Assembly: GCA_029876055.1 (NCBI GenBank)
Contig: CM056875.1
Coordinates: 1,054,001 to 1,118,000, forward strand
Direction: 5' to 3'
Length of the DNA stretch: 64,000 nt
Source of the DNA: Madurella fahalii
Lineage: Eukaryota; Ascomycota; Sordariomycetes; Sordariales
Under the pieces are notes generated by a model, which saw only the letters and a program-made list of their open reading frames with translations, did not search any database and was not told the origin of the DNA. The translations under genes were made by a program, and so were the position numbers. The first letter of the stretch is position 1; the number at the start of each line of letters is the position of its first letter. Positions 35,492 to 47,342 of this stretch are shown piece by piece.

Positions 35492-38400
35492 GATGATCAA
35501 TTGGGCTGGGCCATTAACGGTGGGTTCACTGGTTCAGGGTCCAGGTCGGACGGGTCGGTCGATCAAATCCCAAATCCAGATCGGCGGATTTTGGTAGCAT
35601 CATCCAGTTAAAAGTACCAAAGTACCTTGCCTTAGCCAGGGCACAAAAGGTGATTGGAGATGGGGAATTTGGTGATTGACAGGGTCCGCCTGTGGGGTGC
35701 GGAAACCCCGGAGAACACGAGAAGAACTCGGGGACGCAGAGAATGCGCTTGTTTGGCTATGCCAACAATCGAGCAACGTTTCTGTGGCAATCGTCGGTTG
35801 TTTCGCCAGAGCCGTTAACGAGAGCGGCAACAAGCGAACGGGACCACTCCCGTCTCCTGGGGGTCCTTGTGTGCTGGTTGCGATACGGCCTGGTTTGGAC
35901 AAGCAGGTAAAGGTTGCTGGGGTGGGCGAGGAAATGCTGCGCGGGACGAGCGCAACCAAGAACAAAGCTAATCCCCCAGTCTTGATTGAGCTCTCGTACG
36001 TCCTGTTTCGTCGCGAGTGGGAATAGATATGAATATGTAAGTCAACAAAGTTGTCGGGAAATGTGCTTGCAGCGCAACAGTGACTGCCAGCGTGGAGGTG
36101 CCTGAATATTATAGGTCTGAGGTACCCAAAATGAGGGGGTGTTGAGAATCGGAACAGAGGGGTGATCGTAAAAAAGGGGTGGGTTTGACGTTAACGGCGG
36201 TATTAAACTCCTCAGTTGTGGACTGTCAACCCGGTGAACGACAGGCGCAATCCCGGTTTCGCGCCATTCCAATCAGGTCTGGAATCTGACCTTGTTCCCT
36301 TTCTCCCGCCCTGCACTAGTGCAGCTGGGGCATCCAGTCAGCCTTTCAGCGGTGTGTTACTCCGCCTGTGCGCACTTCCTGGACAGAACATCGCCCATCC
36401 CGTGACGGTTATTTATTATGCAAAGCAAAGTATGCCCTGCGGATAATAGGCTGTCTCGAGATAAAACAATAGGAGCCACCATGAGTTACCAGCATTACAA
36501 AATGACGACAGAGATCAGTACAGCGCGTGTCTGCCTTGCGGCAAGGCATGCGGTAGCTGAGAGATATCTCGGCAAGCCGAAACGCCAAATGCTGGCCCCG
36601 CAATTGGGGTGATCTCATCCCCCGGCTATCCCGGAAGCGTTATCGATAAGGAGTGCTCCCTGATGACGTCACAAAATAGTCAGGAACCTTAGCCGGACGG
36701 TCTAGACTTCGACCCTCGAGTGGAGCGGCCGAGCAATCGGACACGCCCGAGCGCTGGCCCGCGCGCTGGCCCGCTGGCCCGCCGTCGGCACTGTTGATCG
36801 TCAACCACGCCAAGATGCAAGCCAAGATGCAAGCCACCGGGGTTCACACCTCGTAATCTTCGCTCCCCGTTGTTAATTTTCTTTGTCAAGCACAATGTCC
36901 CGCGGAGCAAGACCACCTGACTGAAGAATTTTTTACAGATCCGTGTCGAGCATGCAATGCGGGGTCGAAGATCACCGTCACCGAGTTGTTTCAGTCCTCC
37001 CACCATCAGAAGTAGATAGCCCAAACATGTCTTATGTTGGCCGAGTGCATCATGGTTGTTACGTGTCCGTCTAAAAACGGCTGGTCGCAATGGCCAAGCA
37101 TCAAGGACCTGGGGCTAGACCTGCCGTATTGATCAAGCCGAGCTGAGTCATCCTGGGGTCAAATGAACGTCGGCCTTGCAGCCCTCCGCCTTCAAACATC
37201 CCAAACCCCTTGAAACGTTGGGCCTGGACCTTTTTCGTCCAATTTCCGACCTTTGACACCCTATACAGACCTAATTATCACAAGACACTCTTCAGTGCAT
37301 CTTGTCTGTTGCGGGCCCCGTGGAGACTCGCAAACCCGGGCTCTAGGCGAGGTTGCAAAAAGCTAGTGTTATGTACATACGATCGCCAAGTTCGACCCAC
37401 AGCCAAAGCCAAGTGAAGCAGGCTTATGAGGGTTAGGGTTCTGTATAATCTTATGGATTGTGCCGCTGCGCGCTACCTTAGATTGGCCACATGGAAGACC
37501 AGGTCAGTAGTGTTAGTAGGTGTATATGAATGCATGAGCTCTTTCTTTTGTCTTGGGTATTTAGAGCACAATGACCTCGGCCCCAACGGCATACGTACAA
37601 CGATGAGAGCTACGATACCGCTGTTACCGCGATACGAGCCGTCCCTGTCCCAACGGCAACCATCACTCATATTGCCTGTCTCTTGTTTGACCCCGGGTGC
37701 CTTCCACCAGAGGTTTCAGTTATTCGCAACCATCGAGACCCGCCTGCTCATGCCCGTCGGACAGAGGCGTCTTGTCAACACTTTAGTAGCATCTGGGCTG
37801 CGGAAAGCGCGTTTCCGGAATCATCAGGTTTTCGGTGACTATGAACGTATGTAAGCGCCGTTTAATACCTTGACTTGTCCAAGACAGCCCCAACCCAACA
37901 ATCGAGGCAGCCGACCGTAGCCCCACCGCCCTAACCGCACGGGTGCTAGAATACCAGCCAGGCGAAATGGTCCTACTTTCCGTTTTAATTCAGCCACCAT
38001 TTCCTTCTTCTTACGACACCTTCCTATATATCACTAATGGGCTGGTAGAACCTAGAGTTAGACAACTTGGTTGCCTGGCCAAAGAGCCTAAAACGACGCG
38101 TCTTCTAACCGCATCCGTGGGACTACGGGAATAGTACGGGGAGAATGCTAGCCTAACCTATCGAACCAACATCACAAACGACCTCGATATCTTAGCGTAG
38201 AGGGGATGGTATCCTAAGCGTATAGGAAGCTACCAACCCCTGTGGAGCCAGTCTTCACGCCTTGTGATCGACGATCCTGGCGTTAGCAACGGAATTTAAT
38301 GCGAACTAATCAACCGCTTAGAGGGTCCGCTTGATGCCAAGCCGGCCAGTGGGTTCTGAACGTTCCCTTTCCACATGTTGCGGTTGATGACCAGGGTTGG

Positions 38401-39253
38401 CATTTTCGGAAACGCCCGTCACGTAAGCTGGACCAGTCGATCTGCGTCTAATTACTTAAAGTAACGGCTTCTCATTTACACACTCGCTCTAGTTTCCTTC
38501 CCCCAAAGTGGGCCTCTTTCCAAGTTAAATCATTCGGCTTCGATCCATGCTAAGTTCTCGATGTGTATCCTGATGGATGTGAAAAAGTAGTTCGGTCGGA
38601 GACCTGCTGTACTACGAAAGGAGCCAGACTGGTTCCATATACTGGGACTATCAGCGGAAGTTTCAGCAAGGGATATGCATTGATTTTACGCTTCTTAACG
38701 GTGAGCTTTAAAGGCTTTATACCGGCAGAGCGTGTATCTATGTAGAAGATACATGATTACTAGGGAAACAAGAAGTCGCAAATGCCATGCTCCTAAGTGT
38801 CTAATCTGGCCCATGTGTACATGCTGTCTAAGCTACCTTACCTATCTCATGCACCGGGAGTAACTAAACAGCGACAAAATGAGATGGATTATCTTCAAAC
38901 TTGCATAGAAACCCCCCTTGCGCCTGTTGGACAGCCGAGCGGATTCGCTATGCTAGGGTCATTTGGCACGTGCCGCGTACATGGCGGGAGTAGTTGCATG
39001 AGATGGAATAGGCGTGGATGAAATGTCAATAACCGTCTAGGCGTGAAAATACTCCTCCGGTTCGGACCGACAGAGCAACGGCAGCATCCCCGAAATCAAG
39101 GCGAGCCATCTCCGCTCGACGCTCTAAATGCCGGGATTTGATTTTTTTTTTTAATAAAAGAAAAGATATTCGATTACAATTCCTATAACATTATCTAGAA
39201 GTACAGTTGTTCTTCAAACCAGCTCTGGTAGAAACGCGGGGGGCAAAAGAGTG
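35492..39253. other. Long gene-poor region
   Basis: 3.8 kb with only short ORFs and no coding bias. From about 37950 to 38800 the DNA is AT-richer with many stops in all frames, which could be RIP-damaged repeat, but no parent sequence is visible in the window. A poly-T run lies at 39143-39153. Confidence 0.4.
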
Positions 39254-39335
39254 AGGTCCTACCCGGAATCGAACCGGGGTTGCCGGAATGCTCTGACATC
39301 AGAATCCGGAGTGATAACCGCTACACTATAGAACC
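39254..39335 (-). tRNA. tRNA-Gln (CUG) with a short intron
   Basis: Acceptor stem GGTTCTA pairs with TAGGACC (one G-T). The D arm carries GTGTAGCGGTTATCAC, and the T arm has a GGTTCGATTCC core. The anticodon loop TTCTGAT gives CUG, reading Gln codon CAG. About ten extra bases follow position 37, a canonical intron, after which the anticodon stem closes (CCGGA with TCCGG). It closely matches yeast tRNA-Gln in the D arm and anticodon region. Confidence 0.93.
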
Positions 39336-41392
39336 TGGCATGCTTTCGCTTGGCTGATTGCTGGAAACTACTCGCGCAGTCTGGCATTTTTATCGCTAGT
39401 CACCTATGATGATCCCTAAAAGTAAATACTAAAACGAACGCATCGATTTATCGACATAGCTCATCGCAATTGAATCGGCCGCTCGGTCGGCGGAGCCATT
39501 CCAGCAGTCAGGCCCACGCTGCAAAGGCCAATGACACTCCATGGTAAGCCCGTCACATAAGCTCGCATCAAACGGCTACAGGGTCGATGTCCTATACGGG
39601 GTGGGCCTGCCGCGTTCTGTCCACGTCGATGGCATGTCATTGCCAATCACCCTGGACGCTCCGCTGCTTCGTCGGGCGCCACAAATTCATTTACATCGAG
39701 CGAGTTGGCTGCCATTCATCGACAAGACCGGGTGGGCGGTACAGAGCCGGCCGACGACCCCCTCCCAAGACGGCCCGAAGCAACCGAGCGGTGTCTTCTC
39801 GCCAGGGAGGCGCTTGGTATGGATAGGAACGGTTCTCAGTGTTTCCCGTTGGCCCTTTTGACCTACATAACCCGGCATTGGCGTACGCGTTATCGTGTGC
39901 GGCTTCCATTAACATTACCGAGTGGACCAAGGCACCGGTCTCTGGAATCCATTGAAAGGCCAGCCTCGGATGGGACTCGGAAGGGCACCTATGCGGTACA
40001 GGAGCACTCTCCCCCTCCTCCTCTCCGCCGCCCGTAAATGGCTCATTTATCAAAAGACCTCAGGAATGTGTATTGATATTCTTGTTATGGTAACAATACG
40101 TTAAACTCCTGTCTAAATCAGCAGGCTCAGCCAAAACAGCGCTAAGAATAGCGGTGACTTCCCTGGCTGACCTTCTGTTAGGACAATCGCTCGCCAGGTG
40201 ACCGGGTGGCGTTGCGAGATGCAGCTGGGCCGCGTCGTGGAGACGACTCAGTACGACATGCTAGGGAACCGTTGCATACTAAAAACATGGACAGCGGAAG
40301 CCGCTGGTTTCTACTGGACTGCCTCGGGTGAGTTTGGCGCCCAATTTCCTCCGAACGCTTTGCTCTCTCGAAACACTCGAAACGGGTTGTTCATCCTCGG
40401 CGTCGATCAGGGAGACAGCATGTCGGGCAAACCGAAGTTGCTGTCTCACGTTAGCCGAAGAATGGCGTACATGTACAAGTCAAGAAGCCTCAACAAAGTT
40501 GATCCAACAAGATTTCGGGATTCGCAGGAATCGACCATCTCGGCTCAGGCTCTTGAGATTCGCTCAACCGCATTTCCAGCAATTTTGGCCTCGCTCCCTT
40601 TCTGTTTCTAAGCTCCACTATTTTAATTGCGCTTTTCCTCTCGCCTCATTTTGAATACAAAGTACATCCCAAACCCTCCATGCTCTTGTCTTAACGGCGG
40701 AGACATTATCGGAAGTCAGCGTGTCCCTTCATCGATCTGCCCGACAAAGTGATGAAGCCAGGTCTGCCAAGGCGGGTGCGAAGCGTTGGATTGCTCCGGA
40801 ATCTCCCTCAGATAGACCGGATACACGAAAAGAGTCGGCAATCCTGGCCACTGTTCTGTCTGCTGCAGGAGGACTAGCGCTGGGTGAGGTGCGTCGATGA
40901 TTTGGAGGGAGAGCTGCAAAGGTTTTGTTGTTTTCTTGAATCAAATTGTACGTTTCGAACTATCGTCACGCTGGTATGTCAATATACGCCATCTACACAG
41001 CGCACCTGTTATTCCCCTGAAACAGGTTCCCACCTACGCGAGCTGCCAGATGTGCCTCCCCAGCCCCATCCTGTCCGCATGCAAGATCCCTCACATACAC
41101 CACTGACGTCGTCGAGCAACATCCCCAACCGTGTCCAGATTCCTGGGTATGACATGCCGGCCTGCCTCACCACTGTTATTACATGCTAATTTGCCAGCTC
41201 GATCGATCTCTCACAGCGTAAGTTCGTCTTCGACCCCTGCATTGAGATCAAACCGAACAGAAGAATGATGGCCTGGAGAGTACTTCATGCTCTGGGAATG
41301 TAGTCGCCAGCGTAACCCCAAAAATATAGTATTTAAACGCCCCTCTTCCAGAGGCGGCTCGGTCCCGCCGAAGCTGATGCTCTTGCCAGAGT
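39336..41392. other. Intergenic
   Basis: ORFs at 39541-39861 and 40198-40611 (both +) show no domain or codon bias. Nothing supported. Confidence 0.4.
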
Positions 41393-41527
41393 CGTAGCCA
41401 CTACCGTCATCTTGTTTTGTGTCAAAGTGCCGGTTTTGTCGGAGCAAACAGTGGTCGCATTACCCATCGTCTCGCACGCCTTGAGAACATGAACGGGATT
41501 GTTATCGCGCATCATCCGCCTGGCCCG
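41393..41527 (-). pseudogene. Fragment of a P-type calcium ATPase (PMCA/Pmc1-like)
   Basis: About 45 codons read RMMRDNNPVHVLKACETMGN followed by the phosphorylation motif CSDKTGTLTQNKMTVVA, the signature around the catalytic Asp of type IIB calcium ATPases. The family's preceding transmembrane segment (PEGLPLAV) is absent, and the sequence after the motif is unrelated. This is therefore an isolated relic of roughly 4% of the normal protein (about 1100-1400 residues). The frame is open into flanking non-homologous DNA (41333-41665). Confidence 0.8.
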
Positions 41528-42342
41528 TAACTGTGGTTGGAAGTCGGCAGCGCCACGGCTTGCAAGGACTGTGTTCGTGCTACCGGCAGAGCCGCACAGC
41601 AAGCATCTCCGGGCGCCCAGCTGCACCAATTTGTCGATAAATTCAATGCGCAGGTCATGAACCAACTTCTCTGGGGCTTTTCTCTCGACTTATATAGCTT
41701 GAGTCTCTTTCCGCTTGAGCCGTCGCCATCCCCGTCGTCAGACGCCCCCAGCAACGTCTCGTATCGCCGTTCTATTGTGCTGTGTAATGTATGTGGAGCC
41801 AAGTCCTAAAGCTCTTATTCCATCACACACGAATATTATCCTCATCTTGTCTTCTTTAGCTACCTTACGCTTTGTGACAGATTCAAAGATTAGACGTTTA
41901 CCTCATGAGTACGCTCTAGGAACACGAAATTTGGCCATTCCGTCGTCCGGTTCGGGACATACAACACGAACGGCTTGCCAATTAAAGCATTGCGATATCC
42001 CCATGGAAAATGTTGGCAACAGCGTGCTCACTTTCCTTGGTACCGACCACGCTAACATGACCAGCAGCATTACCGCGAAGATACCGGGGCGCCGCAAGCC
42101 TACATTTCTCTGTTGTCGTCCAGGACTATCCTGCCGTCGAGTCTGACATGATTGACAGCTCTCTTAATTCTCCGATGATGAGAAAGGATGGTGGGGAGTA
42201 TAGTTTGATGTAAGAATACTTCTGTTCTGAACTATACTCACTAGGCCCAACATTTTATTTTCGCAAATATGCTCGGACAATGACCGCAGGAAGCGCCCGC
42301 CAATTCTGAATATAGAATCTAACGTAACATAGGACATCAGCG
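41528..42342. other. Intergenic
   Basis: No gene seen. No further ATPase-like sequence was found on either side of the fragment. Confidence 0.4.
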
Positions 42343-43136
42343 TTACAACGTATTACGAGAGGCCTCAAACAAGGCCTTCGTCAAATTGCCAGCATGGCCG
42401 TGGACAACCCCAGTTGCATACTGTATTCCAAGACCCACTGCCACCCCCTCGCCGATTATCCCTTCCCAGCCCGACGGCGCTCCCATCCCCCAGACATCGA
42501 CACCGCTTTCCCCTGGATCAACAACAGCCCCTGCGGTCCCTTCCCTAGCCACCCTCTCCACCAGGGGCCCCTCCTGTCAGCTAAGTTAATGCCTCGAGCA
42601 CGGAACGCCGCGCTCGTCTACCCACCCATCGGTACCCTCTCACTAGGCCCCAAGCTCAGGCTCAGGCCCAGGCCAGAGGGACCAAGCCCTCGGCTATTTC
42701 CGCCGCCACACCGCCTCGCGACGCGTAAAGCCAGGGCGGGGCCATCTACATAAACCCATATGCAATCAGCCACGCTGCCGCGGGGACAAGGCCTGCTCGT
42801 GCGGTCGGGGGCTGGAAAACATTGGACTCTCAACCCCACAACGTGGACTTGCTGATCCGGATCCTCGCCGGACGCTATTGCAGTGCTTGTGTGGCCTACC
42901 TTTTTGTACAGCTTCGTGCTGCTTGTGATAACTCGATGGGGATATTTGGGTGATGTGGGCGTGGACGAAACGGGTTCCCGGGGGGAGGGGGGGGGGGGGG
43001 GGTGGTGCTGGTGAGGTGCTATGGGTGATGCTTGGGAATTGCGAGGATGGATTGTTTTACGGAGGGGTAGGGTTTTATATGGCATTAGAGTGGGGTTAGT
43101 GTTCATCAAAGGGTCTACGTTACTACCAAGAGACAT
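42343..43136 (-). CDS. Hypothetical two-exon protein, doubtful
   Basis: Exon 1 42636-43136 and exon 2 42343-42573 can be joined in phase across a 62-bp intron (GTACCG...CTGACAG), giving 243 residues. The C-terminal part is Gly/Val-rich (GVAVGLGIQYATGVVHGHAG) and looks coding. The N-terminal part is Pro/Ser/His-rich and contains a Pro run caused by a poly-G tract at about 42979-43000, so it may be non-coding or hold another intron. No family recognised. Confidence 0.3.
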
Positions 43137-43478
43137 TCTCTTTCAAAATCGCCAAGTCGTTATCCGACCCCACATTGATGATACCAAGATTTTCCTCGCT
43201 CTATCTAACCACTGCCGTTAAATATATGTGGAACGTATGGGAAGATGTTCCAAATCGCCTAACTACCATACCCACTCATTCCCATACTACTTTTGCCCAT
43301 GTTGCGCACCGTCAGCTGGAGCTGAAGGAACTTTTTGACCACCGTACGACCTGAGGGGTCACGGGGACACGATCCGTAGTGCAGGGAACCAAATTGCATG
43401 ACAACGCGGACACCCTGATGGACCTGGATACTCTTCCATGGGATGATGGGAGCAGCTTTGTCGCATATTCCCTGTCTC

Positions 43479-46078
43479 CTAGGCAGGAAATATATTCTGG
43501 GCCGCAGTGCCAACAACGATGTCGGTCAAATCAATACCACCGTCACCATCCTCATTTCGGCGGTCCTCATCGTGTCGACGGTGTCGACGACGATCGTTCG
43601 CAGTCGTCCGGTCGTCAGCATCGCTGGAGCGTTGCCCGTTGTTGCTGTTGGCATCATTGACATCGACTGGCCTATGATCATCTTCTATACGGGGCGAGTT
43701 ACCGGTGAACAGGCTGCGCTCAGCGTTCAGGATGCCGAACACAACGGCCACTAGGGCGGACAAGTTGAACTTGTCGAGCCGGATAATGTAGTTGTTGTTG
43801 CCACTGCTGGCCTTGTCGTCGCCAGATGATCCGACAAGCCGTACAAAGAGGAAACAGAGGGCGCCGCCGACGCAGATGCCCTCAATAAACTGCTTTGCCT
43901 TGCGTTTGTGGGTGAGAAACAGTAGTGAGTAAAGCACAGTGAGCACGCTGACCAACACCGAGCAGACCACGCGCAAGCCCATGTTTCCCTTCGAGGGCTC
44001 TGCCATGTCAAGCTGCAAGGACGCCACGCTGGCGCCGAGAGAGCTCACTGCTGTGGTGCCCACCGAAATGATCTTGGGTATGCGCCAGGGGTCGACGGGT
44101 TCCGCTAATGTATGGGCGAACATGGTGAATACGGCGAAGTGGAGGATTTGGCGGAGGGTGATGGGGGGGCCTCCAAGACGTTTCACTATGTGGGAATAGG
44201 CCTGCCCAAATAAGTGTTTGGCGGCGCCAAGATGGGGTATAGGGCCACTGATGAGATTGTCTTCTGGCATTTGTTGGAAGTCGTCACTGTTCTCTCCCTG
44301 TTCCTTGAATGTTTTCTCGTCCTCGATCTTTTCATTTGTGAACCAATCGGTGGGAAAATACCGTTTGGCCCGGAGGAGCCCTCGCAAGGCATAGTCCTCG
44401 GGGAGGGGTCGGGTGAAATCGTCCTCCTCGGGTTCTGGAAAACTTTTGCACCCGATCCGGGTGAAAGTAGTACACGAGCTGAGCAACATGTTCAATGTCA
44501 AAGATATGGGCTTCCAAGGAAACGTAGGTTCCGGAAGGGCCATGGTCTCTTGGGGAAACGTCATGTTGTGGACAAACACGAGTACAATGTGAATGTATGG
44601 GAGAATGTTCGGGTCTCCAAACCGCCGGAGTATCACATCGTGGGTCCTGTTCGCTAGATTCAGTGCATCTGTGACGCCCTTGGCTACAGTAACGTTGGCC
44701 TCACACCCCGCCGTTTGTTGATCTTGCTGCTCATCGGACAGAGCGCGTTTGACCGCACTGCAAATAGGGTTGCTGCCGCTACCGTATCCGGTAATAGCAC
44801 AGCAGTTTGAGAGTCCAATACAGTATCTGCAAGTCAAGATGTCAGCGTTTAGCCAAACGGCAAAAGAGCACCAGATCCAACTCACCCAGGTTCGAGGAAT
44901 CGGCATGTACGGTGACCAATGTGGCCGTCTAAGGTATTGGTGAATTCGTCCACCAAAGTATCCAGCTTCGCGTACATTTTTTTGCCGAAAATTATGCCGT
45001 GCGTTTTCACGAAGGCATGCTCCGTGGACGGTAGTCTGGATTGTTGGCTCGAATTTGGAGCCATAACAGGATCAAAGAGCGTCATGATGATCTCTCGGGC
45101 CGAAAAGAAGGGAATAGCGGCACAAAGAGACTTGCTGGAGTAGAACAGCTGCTGCAATGCGTTTGGGCGAGCAAGGATAGCCAAGTGGTGGTATAGCTTG
45201 CCAGTGGTGGGAGCCTTGTCTGAGGCCTTTGAGTACCACCATCGACTGACAGCTGTCCAGGTTTCCCGATCCCTGATGTCGTCATCTTCTATCGCCATGC
45301 GATATCTCCCGAGGTCTCCGAGACACTCATTCCATGTGTCTTCGAATGCCGGGACCGTTTCGTAGAGCAAGGCCATCATGGAGTACGCCAAATAGATGAA
45401 CGACAACATATGCTCAGGACTGGTCAGTAGGCACTGTCTCAACAACTCGAGAAAGCTATGAATCCCATGTCGCCACATTCTCGCTTGCATGGAGTATTTT
45501 GACGCCAATCGTCTCAACGCAGGGCTTGCCAAAGGATATTGCGATGCGAGGAAAAAGTCATGGTGTTCGTGAAGTAGAGTCCGGTGGAGAGCGATCAGAG
45601 CCTGCCATTGCTCATTGTTGAGCTTGCTTGGGTCGTTCTGAGTGCTCTGAGCGCCGTCGACCTCGATACACTTATTCTCAACCATGACAAGGCCAGCGTA
45701 GATACCCTTGACTTCAGCCACGAGTTGTTCTTGCGAGATGGGCCGCGTCTCGGGCTGCTTGGTGAGTTTGACGGAGCCATCAACGCCTTGACTACGGCCG
45801 TTCTGGCTTGGCAGTCTTCGGTGGGACGTCGATGTCAGAGGAAGCCGGCGATTGGTAGCCAAGTTAGTCTTGTCATATGACTGGGGACGCGGTAGGGTGG
45901 TGTTGTCGTCGTCTGGATTCCACAAACTCCCAGTGCCCCGCGACGCTCCTCTGCTAAACTCGGCCGGGGTCTTATCGAAATCCCTGGAGACGAAACGGTC
46001 AGACCAATGCTCTGCTTGGATGGTATGCTCGGAATTGGTGGGGAAGGCTACCACAGTCGGCCCTTTGGCTGTGAACAT
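43479..46078 (-). CDS. Est1-type DNA/RNA-binding domain protein with C-terminal membrane segments
   Basis: Exon 1 44886-46078 and exon 2 43479-44826 join in phase (59-bp intron, GTGAGT...CAG), giving 846 residues. Residues ~110-260 are helical (EST1-like/TPR). The segment from about 280 matches the Est1 DNA/RNA-binding domain: SRWWYSKASDKAPTTGKLYH, ILARPNALQQLFYSSKSLC and ARE-IIMTLFDPV. Continuation across the intron shows the family's PYIHIVLVF-type helix and PLPEDYALRGLL. About four hydrophobic segments follow (near residues 620, 680, 710 and 750), then a charged, Asp/Arg/Asn-rich tail. Est1/SMG proteins act in telomerase recruitment and mRNA decay and have no membrane tail; this fungal variant is of unknown role. 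Spliceable open stretches upstream (46180-46240 and 46270-46440) hint at extra 5' exons. It is divergent from the membrane gene at 47343. Confidence 0.82.
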
Positions 46079-47342
46079 CTGGAAAACCTAGGTCGAAGAT
46101 GGTCAGATGGATGCTGCTGTGTGCGAAGAACTTGGAGGGAGCAATTATCAAGACGTACCCGGGCTCGACCGTGGGAGACCGACAGCGCTTTGGCGACGAT
46201 TGACTTCGAGATGGAGAGCTGCAGGTATTAGCGCAAGCAGTAGTGATTGTCGCAAAATAAATAAATTACCCTTCGCCCTTCAAGTTGGCGTACTTATGCG
46301 CATGAGTTTTGGAGTTGCTGTGACTCTGTCCTGCGGAGTCCTCCTCACCGCGGCTCTCCTCGACGAGCTTGGTGCAGACCTGGTATTCCAGGTCGGCGGT
46401 GTCTTGCCGGCAGCGGTATCGTTCGGCTGTTTTGCGAAGGTGTTAATTCCACCTATAAGCAATGCCCATCTTGGAGCGGTGTTAGGGATGGTACAAATCC
46501 CACCAATTTGATGTCGTGCAACCCTGGCCGTTTAATATGGAGCTTGAGCCAGACCCCGTGGGTGTTAAGGCAAGACAAAAAAACGAGATCGAACGGGAGG
46601 GAAAAGGGGACAAAAAAGGAGGTATGGAACAAGACGCCACCTAGGAATAGAAAGAGGCAAAGGATAATGCTAGGTAAAGCCTTGAGGGATGGGTTTAAAG
46701 AAATAATGGCAAGATGTGTGTGGATTGACGAGTGGGAGGCAGTGCTGATGGGATGGGGTGCGGAGGGGGGGGTTAAAAGGCCGTTGTCCCGTTACGGATC
46801 GATCGCCGGGAGGTGTCTCTGCCTGACTTCTCAGGAAACTGTTGGGCATAGATGGTTCCCAAGCCACTCAGCGCTCACTCTCACTTTGACAAGGCAATAA
46901 GCTGTTCGAAGGGAGGGGTGAGGAGGCCTCTTCGACGGGAGGGGTAAGGAGGCGCCAGCAGCGCCGACGGAACAACCCGGCTACCCTACCATGGTCGTCC
47001 GCCCGCTCGCACCAAATACCCCCACGAGGCTCCTAGTCAAGTTGCGCCGCTCTCCGCCGCTTTCTCCTTCTTGATTTCTTCGTCTTTCCGTCAAACATCT
47101 TGATATCATCATCTTTGTCGCTTTTGCAATCTAAGGCTCTGTCAAACTGTATTTATAGAACGAACGAACGAGCCTAGCGCTTACCAAGAATATTAGGTAT
47201 TGAATCAATCGAACCTCCGCCCCCTCTTCACAGCGTTGGTCTAATGATGGCCGTTACCACTAACTCCGCTCTCTGAAGCTTTGACAACTTCCGACGCTTT
47301 GGGGCTAGGACTTTCCCCCTTGCCCGCAACGACGACGTCAAT
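46079..47342. promoter_or_regulatory. Divergent promoter between the Est1-membrane gene and the membrane gene
   Basis: 1.26 kb between outward-facing starts. Part of it (46180-46440) may be leader exons of the minus-strand gene. Near 46898-46950 a short GGGAGGGG(T)GAGGAGGC motif is repeated twice. No clear TATA box. Confidence 0.45.

Noticed and set aside
38000..38800. AT-richer stretch considered as organellar or rRNA-derived
   Set aside because: A few rRNA-like words were seen but no extended match or fold; left as possible repeat decay.
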